From Chloroflexota bacterium (GTDB lineage: Bacteria > Chloroflexota > Anaerolineae > UBA4142), in contig JAMCRS010000377.1 of NCBI GenBank assembly GCA_023380675.1, positions 1 to 6,851 of the forward strand: DNA of 6,851 bases, written 5' to 3'. Position numbers and translations under genes: made by a program. How positions within the stretch are numbered: the first letter of the stretch is position 1; every line of letters begins with the position of its first letter. The notes beneath the pieces were generated by a model that was given only the letters and a program-made list of their open reading frames with translations, made no database searches and was not told the DNA's origin. Shown in pieces: positions 1 through 5,696 of the stretch.

Positions 1-524
1 TCGCTCTTGGCGCGTGCGGCGGACTCGGCGGCCTGGCGGGCTTGCCGGAGCGCGACTTCGGCTTTCTTGCGCTCGGTGATGTCGCGGATGGTTTCGATCG
101 CGCCGATCGCCTTTCCGTTCGGGTCGAACAAGGCCGCCGCGGTCGCGAAGAGGTAGGTGGCGTTCATATTGAGATTGGGCGTATAAGACTCGCCGACCAG
201 CTTGCTGCCAACCCGGGTGATGCTCGCGTACTTTTTTTCGATCTCTTCCTGCGGTAGGAGCGCCAGGTCGATCATGATCGGCCGCCGCTCGCCGTAGAAC
301 GGAATGGCGTACTCGTAATCGCCCTTGCCGACCATGTCTTGCGCCGAGACGCCCGTCATTTCCTCGATCGCACGATTCCAGGCGATCACCTTGCCGCCCG
401 GGTCGATGACGAACGTGGCATCCGGAAAGAAATCGACGACCTCGCGGAGCCAACCGTTCGATTCCGACAGGCTCAGCGACCTGTCTTCCTTGCCGGTATG
501 ATCGTTTCGCGCAGCAGCGTTCAT
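1..524 (-). CDS. PAS-domain sensor protein, N-terminal part (probable histidine kinase), cut by window edge
   Basis: Read on the minus strand, 174 codons are open from an ATG at 524 to the window edge. An in-frame TAG lies 15 nt upstream of this ATG with no other start between, and AAGGA (531-535) lies 6 nt before it, so the start is well supported. Residues about 22-150 form a PAS domain: WLREVVDFFPDATFVID (25-41), the core WNRAIEEMTG (49-58), a GKGDYEYAIPFYGERRP segment (66-82), and the closing AIGAIETIRDITERKKAE (139-156). Residues 150-174 look like a charged helical linker ending RAKS followed by GA, so the next residue is Asp or Glu. This is the usual lead-in to a HisKA domain (RAKS-[DE]FLA..SHE..TP), though a GGDEF or cyclase output is possible. 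No signal peptide or membrane segment precedes the PAS domain, so sensing is probably cytoplasmic. The gene is transcribed away from the glycosyltransferase cluster. PAS identity is near certain; the kinase call is inference. Confidence 0.9.
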   Translation of the reverse strand, partial: MNAAARNDHTGKEDRSLSLSESNGWLREVVDFFPDATFVIDPGGKVIAWNRAIEEMTGVSAQDMVGKGDYEYAIPFYGERRPIMIDLALLPQEEIEKKYASITRVGSKLVGESYTPNLNMNATYLFATAAALFDPNGKAIGAIETIRDITERKKAEVALRQARQAAESAARAKS

Positions 525-530
525 GGCTTT

Positions 531-535
531 TCCTT
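531..535 (-). promoter_or_regulatory. Ribosome binding site of the PAS-protein gene
   Basis: AAGGA on the minus strand, 6 nt upstream of the ATG at 524. With the in-frame stop just beyond it, this fixes the start of the sensor gene. Confidence 0.7.
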
Positions 536-712
536 GCTAGGATGAAAGAACGCGTTCAGCCAGCTCGAACGGATGGCTTTCGCTCGAGTGCGTTTTGTGA
601 GGGCGCCAGCGCCTGGGATGACGCGCGGGGCTCCGAGCTAGTGTGCAGAGCGCCTGACGTGATTTTCCTTGGGTGGCCGCAAGAGGGCGATCCTAGTCAA
701 CCCAAAGCGGTC

Positions 713-731
713 CCGGCGAGCCGTTCGCCGG
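713..731. repeat. Perfect 7-bp inverted repeat (GC hairpin)
   Basis: CCGGCGA (713-719) and TCGCCGG (725-731) pair perfectly around a 5-nt loop. On the minus strand it lies in the predicted leader of the PAS gene. No T-run follows on either side, so it is not a standard intrinsic terminator. A wider pair, TTGGGT (669-674) with ACCCAA (700-705), lies next to it and could fold in the same RNA. The function is unknown and it may be chance in GC-rich DNA. Confidence 0.4.
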
Positions 732-884
732 CGGAATAAACGGAACCCCAGGCCGGCCGAGAACAGGCAAGCCCAGGGGACTCGACGATCGAATTGGGGC
801 CAAGGGCAGACCCATCTCGCGCGCGAGGCAGCAATCTGGAGCAGAGCGCCGGCCGTCGGATGTGCCTTCGGGCAGTCAGATTTA

Positions 885-898
885 TTAGGAATTTCTAA
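885..898. promoter_or_regulatory. Imperfect palindrome at predicted start of the minus transcript (possible operator)
   Basis: TTAGGAATTTCTAA is a 14-bp palindrome with one mismatched pair (G889/T894). It lies just downstream of the minus-strand -10 box, where transcription would begin at about 897. A repressor bound here would block initiation. The AT-rich context raises the chance of an accidental palindrome, so the operator role is only a possibility. Confidence 0.3.
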
Positions 899-903
899 CA
901 ATA

Positions 904-932
904 ATTATATGCGTGAATCGGGTCGATTGCAA
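904..932 (-). promoter_or_regulatory. Sigma70-type promoter toward the PAS-protein gene
   Basis: On the minus strand TTGCAA (932-927) is followed by a 17-bp spacer and a perfect TATAAT (909-904). The -35 box matches consensus at 4 of 6 positions and the spacing is optimal. Transcription would start near 897 and run to the sensor gene start at 524, giving a leader of about 370 nt. This is long, so a closer unrecognised promoter may also exist. It was found by eye from consensus only. Confidence 0.6.
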
Positions 933-1026
933 GTCCAGCCGGACGAGGCCCGAACGTGTGAGCGCCCGGACGACCAGAGGCCGAGGGGGACGGGTTTGGG
1001 CGGCGAGACCAATGAGCGCGCGACAA

Positions 1027-1054
1027 TTGCCAAAATGCGAGTCAAGCGTATAAT
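1027..1054 (+). promoter_or_regulatory. Sigma70-type promoter toward the glycosyltransferase cluster
   Basis: TTGCCA (1027-1032, 5 of 6 consensus) is followed by a 16-bp spacer and a perfect TATAAT (1049-1054). The predicted start is near 1061, about 170 nt before the first glycosyltransferase ATG at 1230. It is the best plus-strand promoter match in the gap and faces away from the minus-strand promoter at 904-932, giving a divergent arrangement. Whether the organism's main sigma factor reads it is inferred from consensus. Confidence 0.6.
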
Positions 1055-1125
1055 CGAGGGCGGCAAGAGCGATAACCCGCGGCGGCCTGAATGGGAAGGG
1101 GCCGGACGCGGGAAGCAAGTGCGGG

Positions 1126-1175
1126 CGCCCAGGCAATTGGCACACTGCACGCAGCACAACTGCCCGCCCAGGCAA
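1126..1175. repeat. 11-bp direct repeat CGCCCAGGCAA in the plus leader
   Basis: CGCCCAGGCAA occurs at 1126-1136 and again at 1165-1175, 39 bp apart, both between the plus promoter and the first glycosyltransferase gene. The first copy overlaps the 8-bp palindrome GGGCGCCC (1123-1130). In the second copy GGCA (1171-1174) can pair with TGCC (1161-1164). It could be a protein or RNA element. An 11-bp match in about 700 GC-rich bases could also be chance. Confidence 0.35.
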
Positions 1176-1200
1176 AGGTACTCGAGCGGGATTTTTGTTT
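1163..1200 (+). terminator. Weak stem plus T-run: possible attenuator before the glycosyltransferase cluster
   Basis: CCCGC (1163-1167) can pair with GCGGG (1186-1190), directly followed by ATTTTTGTTT (1191-1200). This resembles an intrinsic terminator on the plus strand, 30 nt before the ATG at 1230 and inside the predicted leader. The stem is only 5 bp with an 18-nt loop, which is weak for a terminator. A competing small hairpin TGCC/GGCA (1161-1164 with 1171-1174) shares bases with it, so switching is conceivable. Confidence 0.3.
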
Positions 1201-1229
1201 CCTGACCGGACTCGAATCGCTCGGAAGCG

Positions 1230-2828
1230 ATGAGCCTCTCCAGCCTCGCATCGGAGGACCCCGTCAAAGACGCCAAGGCCGGCCGTGTACGGCTAGTCGA
1301 ACAATCGGCACTCGTTCTACTGTTAGTCCTCGCGGCGTATCTGTTCTTTGCAAACCTTGCGGCGAATCCGGGCTGGTATTCGGACGAGGGTAGCGACCTC
1401 GACATCGCGCGGCATTTGCTGATGGGCCGGTGGCAGTACTTTGCGATCAGCGGCACGCCGCTCGTCGCCGGCCGTGTGCCCCTCTTCCACTTGCTGCTTG
1501 CGGCCGCATCGGCGTTTGCCGGCTTAAGCATTACGACGGCCCGGCTCGTGGTCGCCCTTGCCAATTGGTGTTGCGCCGCGCTCCTCTACCTCGCCGCGCG
1601 CCGCATGATGGGCCGTTGGGTCGCGCTGCTCGCAGTCCTGGCCTTTGTCGTCATGCCGAGCGGCCTACTGTACCACCGCATCGCGTTCGCCTACAACGTC
1701 CAGGCGCTCTTTTACGTCTTGAGCTGGTGGGCGCTGTGGGAGTATTCGAACGACCGGCGATCGCGCTGGCTTGCGGCGGCAGCGCTTTCTGCCGCGTGCG
1801 CGTACATGACGGCGCTCACCGGGCTCCCGCTCGTCGCCGTCGTGACGCTGGCGGCACTGTGGGTTCGGCCGCGTTCGCTCGTCTGGTGCATTCCCTTGAT
1901 GCTTGCCCCCGGTCTTGTATTCCTGGTGAGCCTGTATGTGAGTGCGCCGACCGCGCTCGGACAGGACATGGCCTTGAGCCTGGGCCGCACGAGCGACATG
2001 GTACTGGCGCAGTTTTTCAACCTCGTCACGAACTATGCGCTGTGGCTCGATTGGACGGTGTGGGTGGTCATGGGGATCGGGGGCCTCTTGCTGATCCGCG
2101 AGCCGTGGGCGCGCATCCTTTCACTGGCGGTCATGTTTTCGACGTTGTTCAACGTGATGCGTGCCTTTCCCGGGAGCACCGATCTCAATTTCCAACGCTA
2201 CATGGAGGTGCTTCCGTTCATAGCTCTTGGCTCGGCCCAATTCCTGGAACGGGCGTGGTGCCATATTAGGGACGTCGTGCGCAGCGATTTGGCGCTCGTC
2301 GTGCGACGATTCACCCCGAACGCGCACCGGGCGATCGAACGGGGGCTTGTCGGCGCCACACTGCTCCTGCTCGTCGTCGCGCCGCTGGCCTGGACCGTGC
2401 TGTGGGACTATTACCTCTATTCGAGCCCAGAATCGCCGCGTCCAACCAAGCTCGATCCCGTGCTCGAGACGGAGCCGGGAAACGGAATCGCGGTGACCGA
2501 CTATGTGAATTCGAACACGCGGCCCGGCGACGTAGTGCTGGCGTCGCCGCAGCTCGCGTGGCGAATCTCTGCAAACGCCGCAGACTTTCAGCAAGCGCTG
2601 GCTTTCGAAGGATGGCCGACGGAGAACTATGCCGCCGGGCTGCCGCGCGATCGATTCGTCTTCGATCCGTCGTTCGAGAACGCCAAGTTCGTCATCGTGG
2701 ACAACCTCTGGCGCGGCTGGGCCAGCAGCGTCATGCCTCCGCTCAAAACATACATCGCGCGCGTGGAAACCTGGCCGCTGGCGATGCGGCAAGGCGAATT
2801 CGATGTCTATCGAAACCCGGCGCGATAG
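1230..2828 (+). CDS. GT-C glycosyltransferase, PMT/ArnT-like (GT39/GT83-like)
   Basis: A 532-residue polytopic membrane protein, expected to move a sugar from a polyprenyl-phosphate donor to a lipid, glycan or protein on the outer side of the inner membrane. The N-terminal membrane segment (about 27-45) is followed by WYSDEGSDLDIARHLLMG (49-66). Asp52/Glu53 are the acidic pair that marks the first extracytoplasmic loop of the PMT/ArnT superfamily and its probable catalytic site. About eleven hydrophobic segments follow, ending at about 370-391, with NFQRYMEVLPFIALG (320-334) in the later part. Residues about 400-532 form a soluble C-terminal domain with strand-like stretches GDVVLASPQLAWRIS (433-447) and KFVIVDNLW (486-494). 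The ATG at 1230 is the first start after an in-frame TGA (1203-1205). GGAAG (1223-1227) lies very close to it, so the ribosome site is weak. It is first in a tight plus-strand run. The GT-C class is safe; the sugar and acceptor cannot be told. Confidence 0.88.
   Translation: MSLSSLASEDPVKDAKAGRVRLVEQSALVLLLVLAAYLFFANLAANPGWYSDEGSDLDIARHLLMGRWQYFAISGTPLVAGRVPLFHLLLAAASAFAGLSITTARLVVALANWCCAALLYLAARRMMGRWVALLAVLAFVVMPSGLLYHRIAFAYNVQALFYVLSWWALWEYSNDRRSRWLAAAALSAACAYMTALTGLPLVAVVTLAALWVRPRSLVWCIPLMLAPGLVFLVSLYVSAPTALGQDMALSLGRTSDMVLAQFFNLVTNYALWLDWTVWVVMGIGGLLLIREPWARILSLAVMFSTLFNVMRAFPGSTDLNFQRYMEVLPFIALGSAQFLERAWCHIRDVVRSDLALVVRRFTPNAHRAIERGLVGATLLLLVVAPLAWTVLWDYYLYSSPESPRPTKLDPVLETEPGNGIAVTDYVNSNTRPGDVVLASPQLAWRISANAADFQQALAFEGWPTENYAAGLPRDRFVFDPSFENAKFVIVDNLWRGWASSVMPPLKTYIARVETWPLAMRQGEFDVYRNPAR
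2791..2794 (+). promoter_or_regulatory. Ribosome binding site supporting the overlapping start of the PIG-V-like gene
   Basis: AAGG lies 8 nt before the ATG at 2803, inside the end of the preceding gene. It favours 2803 over the in-frame ATG at 2848, which has only GAAGAG (2832-2837) at a 10-nt spacing. Confidence 0.45.
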
Positions 2829-3990
2829 CTTGAAGAGCATTGGACGGATGAGCCGCGCGTTCGCGGCTCCATTCGGTGCATTCCTGTTCGCGCGACTCTG
2901 GACGTTCGTTCTGGCGACCACGTTCTGGACGCTCGCGCCTCCGAAGGTAACCGAGAGCTGGTACGTCGGTCTCGCGCCGATCGACGGGAACGTCGACGGC
3001 TGGCTGTGGGCTGCCTGGCAGCGTTGGGACACGATCTGGTATTCCGTGATCGCCACGCGCGGCTATTCGGTGAACGACCTGAGCACCGCGTACTTTCCGC
3101 TCTACCCTCTGCTCATGCGGGCAACGGCGGAATTCGTCCGAATCAACGACGTCGCCGCGGGGATGATCGTTTCCAGCCTGGCCGCATTGGGCGCGTTCGT
3201 GCTCTTGTACCGTCTGACGATCGAGGAGTACGGCGAGCGCGCAGCCCGACTAACGCTTACGGCGCTGGTCGTCTTTCCAACGGCATTCTTTTTGATGGCG
3301 GCGTACTCGGAATCTCTGTTTCTTTTTCTCGCGTTGGCCGCGTGGACCGCGGCGCGTCGGAATCGATGGGGGTGGGCGGGGGTCTTGGGGGCATTGGCGG
3401 CGCTGACTCGAGCGCAGGGGATGTTGTTGGCGCTTCCGCTGCTGGCGTTGTTCGTCCGGCAGTGGCGGCGCGGCGAGGTGCGTCTGCGCGCGGGTCTGTG
3501 GCTGGCGCTCGTCGTCGCCGGCGGTCTCGCGTTCCTCTTCTACCTGTTCCAGACGACGCAATCGTTGGCGGCGTGGCTCCAGGTCGAGCGCTACTGGCGC
3601 GAGTTTGCTTTTCCGTGGGAGCCGGTCTGGGAAAGTCTCGTCACGATTTTCACGGTAGGGGATTTTGGACTCGCGTTCTTGAACGCGCTCGACCTCGGCT
3701 TGACGGTGCTCTTCTTGGTGTGGATGGTCGTCCTTGCCCAGCGCCGCTGCTACGCGCAAGCGCTCTATCTTGCGATTATTATTCTGCCGCCGCTATTCGC
3801 GATCGCGCGGTTCAGCCCCCACCTGCCGCTCGCGTCCATGTCGCGTTTTCTGCTCGTCGCGTTCCCCGCTTTCGGGGCGATGGCGGCGGCGCGCGTTCGG
3901 CCGATGCTGAGGGCATCTCTGTTCGCATTGTCGTTCCTGACGCAGGTGCTTTTATTGATGCTGTTCACGCATTGGATTTTTGCGGGGTAG
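2803..3990 (+). CDS. PIG-V-like GT-C mannosyltransferase homologue
   Basis: A 395-residue membrane protein with about ten hydrophobic segments. It carries the pattern of the PIG-V family (GT76; the eukaryotic members add the second mannose of GPI anchors; bacterial homologues are mostly uncharacterised). RWDTIWYSVIATRGY (74-88) holds the WD motif with Asp76 in the first outer loop. AYFPLYPLLMR (96-106), FPTAFFLMAAYSESLFLF (158-175), AALTRAQGMLLALP (199-212) and SMSRFLLVAFPAF (345-357) follow in the family order. It lacks the soluble C-terminal domain of its neighbours. The start at 2803 overlaps the upstream gene by 26 nt. An in-frame ATG at 2848 would give 380 residues and a 19-nt gap, and both keep the first membrane segment (about 19-43). 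The frame stays open back to 2629, but that part is Ser/Arg-rich and lies over the upstream gene. The overlap implies co-transcription and possibly translational coupling. Mannose is suggested by family only, not shown. Confidence 0.88.
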   Translation: MSIETRRDSLKSIGRMSRAFAAPFGAFLFARLWTFVLATTFWTLAPPKVTESWYVGLAPIDGNVDGWLWAAWQRWDTIWYSVIATRGYSVNDLSTAYFPLYPLLMRATAEFVRINDVAAGMIVSSLAALGAFVLLYRLTIEEYGERAARLTLTALVVFPTAFFLMAAYSESLFLFLALAAWTAARRNRWGWAGVLGALAALTRAQGMLLALPLLALFVRQWRRGEVRLRAGLWLALVVAGGLAFLFYLFQTTQSLAAWLQVERYWREFAFPWEPVWESLVTIFTVGDFGLAFLNALDLGLTVLFLVWMVVLAQRRCYAQALYLAIIILPPLFAIARFSPHLPLASMSRFLLVAFPAFGAMAAARVRPMLRASLFALSFLTQVLLLMLFTHWIFAG

Positions 3991-3999
3991 CCGATTTCT

Positions 4000-5586
4000 A
4001 TGCAGACCTATTGGCCGCGAATCAATGCCGCGATATCGCAGAACCGCGGTAGGCTGGCTATCGTGGGGGCGTTGGTCGCGCTGACTATCGGCGTGCGCTT
4101 GTGGGTCGGTGAGCTGCTGGTCGACGATTCATACATCACTTTTCGCTACGCGGAAAACATCGCGGCCGGCCGTGGTTTCGTCTACAACGTCGGCGAGCGA
4201 GTGTTAGGGACGTCGACCCCGGCGTTTACGCTGCTCCTGGCGTTATTGGACCGCATCGGGATTCCGCCCGCCCATGCCAGTTACGGCATCGCGGCGGCAA
4301 GCGACGCGATTCTAATTATTGCCCTCGTCGTGCTAGTCTCAAGGCTGCAAGGACTCAAGACCGGCTTATGGGTGGCCGCTTGGGCAGCGGTTTCGCCTGC
4401 GCTCGTGGTCGCGGCGGCCTCCGGGATGGAGACCGAATTCTACACGGCGATGATCGCGTGTTCCTTCGCATTGTTCGCGGCGGACCGCCGCGGGTCCAGC
4501 GTTTTCGTCGCGGCCGTGATCGCGCTCACCCGACCCGAAGGATTCCTCGTACTCGGCTCGCTGTTGGTCGTTTCGATCGTCCGACGAGAATTCGACTGGA
4601 GAGCGTGGGTCCCGGGAGGTGCCATCCTGAGCTTGTGGGCTATCTTCTCACTGGCTTACTTTGGCTCGCTGGTCCCGAACTCGGTACCGGCCAAGCTGGC
4701 GCTCCACCCTCCCTATTCTGACCCGTGGCACAATGCTCTGCAGGTTGTGCTCACTTTTTCCCAGCCTCTGCTCTTCGACTACCATACCGTCTTGGCGCTG
4801 GCCGGGAGCGGCGATAACACGTCGGGGGCATTGGCGGTATGGCCGGCAATCCCGATGACACTCCTGATGCTTGCCGGTATCGTCCGATTGCGCACAACGC
4901 GCCTCGCGCCCGTCGGAGTGTGGCTGATCGCCGTCGTCGCGTTGTTTGCGATCCCCAACCGATACATGTTCCCATGGTACGGTGTCCCGATGCTTCCGTT
5001 TGCATTTGTTCTCGCATCCGTTGGAGCGCTGGTCGTTTATTCCTGTGTTCCGGGCCGCTGGAGGCAGGCTGTCCGGACGTCGGCTATCGGGATTGCGGCG
5101 CTGACGACGACCCTGCTTCTGATCGGCGCGTCATTGTCGGCGCATTCGACGCAGAACGATTTGGCGCGTCGCGAGGCGATGTACGCCTGCGTCGGAAGGA
5201 TGCTGGATGGCGTGGCTTCGCCGCACTTGGTCGTGGCCGCGCCGGAAATCGGTGCGCTGGGCTACGAGTATCACGGCTACGTACTTGATCTGGACGGCCT
5301 GGTTTCGCCGGCGGTGCTGCGCTATTATCAACCGACGACGCCGGCGTACCACGACAGTCTCGTTACGCCTTTGGATGCAGTGCGGGAAACGAATCCGGAT
5401 GCAGTCGTGTTCTTCGATAGCGAGTTCAGCGGAAGCGATGCACCCTGGTTTCTCCAGCACTATCGACGGCTCGCCTATTTCCCGCAACTGCATCCCTATT
5501 ATGGATCGTTAGAAGTATACGCGCGCTCCGACATGTCCTTGGCGCTTGACACCTCGATGTGCCCCGCGCCAGGATTCGGCGAGTGA
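4000..5586 (+). CDS. GT-C glycosyltransferase with DD motif and C-terminal soluble domain
   Basis: A 528-residue membrane protein starting 9 nt after the previous stop, so almost surely in the same operon. After one hydrophobic segment (19-37) comes VDDSYITFRYAENIAAGRGF (41-60), then YNVGERVLGTSTP (62-74). The Asp42-Asp43 pair and the R-Y-x-x-N-x-x-x-G-x-G run resemble arabinofuranosyltransferase AftB-like and related bacterial GT-C proteins. Further conserved-looking pieces are SGMET (141-145), TRPEG (177-181), FGSLVPNSVPAK (221-232) and WYGVPMLP (326-333). About twelve hydrophobic segments end near 379. Residues about 385-528 are soluble and should face the periplasm or cell exterior. They hold HLVVAAPEIGALGYEYHGY (409-427) and VLDLDGLVSP (428-437), a pattern typical of this group. 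The ATG is preceded only by a weak GGGG (3984-3987). Donor and acceptor are unknown; arabinose should not be assumed. Confidence 0.87.
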   Translation: MQTYWPRINAAISQNRGRLAIVGALVALTIGVRLWVGELLVDDSYITFRYAENIAAGRGFVYNVGERVLGTSTPAFTLLLALLDRIGIPPAHASYGIAAASDAILIIALVVLVSRLQGLKTGLWVAAWAAVSPALVVAAASGMETEFYTAMIACSFALFAADRRGSSVFVAAVIALTRPEGFLVLGSLLVVSIVRREFDWRAWVPGGAILSLWAIFSLAYFGSLVPNSVPAKLALHPPYSDPWHNALQVVLTFSQPLLFDYHTVLALAGSGDNTSGALAVWPAIPMTLLMLAGIVRLRTTRLAPVGVWLIAVVALFAIPNRYMFPWYGVPMLPFAFVLASVGALVVYSCVPGRWRQAVRTSAIGIAALTTTLLLIGASLSAHSTQNDLARREAMYACVGRMLDGVASPHLVVAAPEIGALGYEYHGYVLDLDGLVSPAVLRYYQPTTPAYHDSLVTPLDAVRETNPDAVVFFDSEFSGSDAPWFLQHYRRLAYFPQLHPYYGSLEVYARSDMSLALDTSMCPAPGFGE

Positions 5587-5696
5587 GAGTGCTGCGTTCG
5601 AACTCACGCCCCGGTTGTTCCACAGGAATCGCTTCGGTGTCTGACCGGCGGAGACCTGCGTTTGGATCTTGAACAAACGTCACGGATGGCTGCGGA
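5587..5696 (+). other. 110-nt spacer between the third and fourth glycosyltransferase genes
   Basis: No gene and no clear promoter were seen. GTGAG (5583-5587) can pair with CTCAC (5603-5607), extended by GGC (5578-5580) with GCC (5608-5610) across a 2-nt bulge, but no T-run follows. Read-through from the upstream genes into the next is therefore plausible, although an unrecognised promoter cannot be excluded. Confidence 0.4.

Larger units (their letters stand above)
525..1229. other. Intergenic regulatory region between divergent transcription units
   Basis: No convincing protein gene was found on either strand. The open frames present (plus 542-739 and 669-1205; minus 638-901) give Arg- and Pro-rich translations without domain-like patterns. 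Two of them contain or start inside the promoter boxes described separately. The region holds two diverging sigma70-like promoters about 100 bp apart, an AT-rich island at about 880-910 that stands out from the GC-rich surroundings, a GC hairpin, a direct repeat and a stem with T-run. It most plausibly controls both flanking units. Confidence 0.65.

Noticed and set aside
713..731. GC hairpin as an intrinsic terminator
   Set aside because: Neither strand has a T-run after the stem and no gene ends nearby. It is kept only as an inverted repeat.
638..901. Minus-strand open frame of 87 codons in the PAS-gene leader
   Set aside because: Its ATG lies upstream of the predicted transcript start (about 897) and directly beside the -10 box, and the product is Arg-rich without recognisable features.
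669..1205. Plus-strand open frame of 178 codons in the intergenic region
   Set aside because: The translation is Arg/Pro-rich with no domain-like or membrane pattern, spans both promoter elements, and has no good ribosome site. Long chance frames are common in GC-rich DNA.
905..1564. Minus-strand open frame of 219 codons
   Set aside because: It is mostly the antisense shadow of the first glycosyltransferase gene and runs through the promoter region. The composition is that of a shadow frame (Ala/Arg/Ser-rich).
2121..3056. Minus-strand open frame of 311 codons
   Set aside because: It lies antisense over two well-supported membrane-protein genes. The translation is His/Arg/Gln-rich, as expected for the complement of hydrophobic codons.
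3006..4052. Plus-strand open frame of 348 codons
   Set aside because: It is an alternate frame over the PIG-V-like gene, Arg/Gly-rich, and lacks the hydrophobic pattern and motifs seen in the true frame.
5578..5610. Hairpin at the end of the third glycosyltransferase gene as a terminator
   Set aside because: The stem is short and bulged, the loop is 15 nt and no T-run follows, so termination here is not supported.
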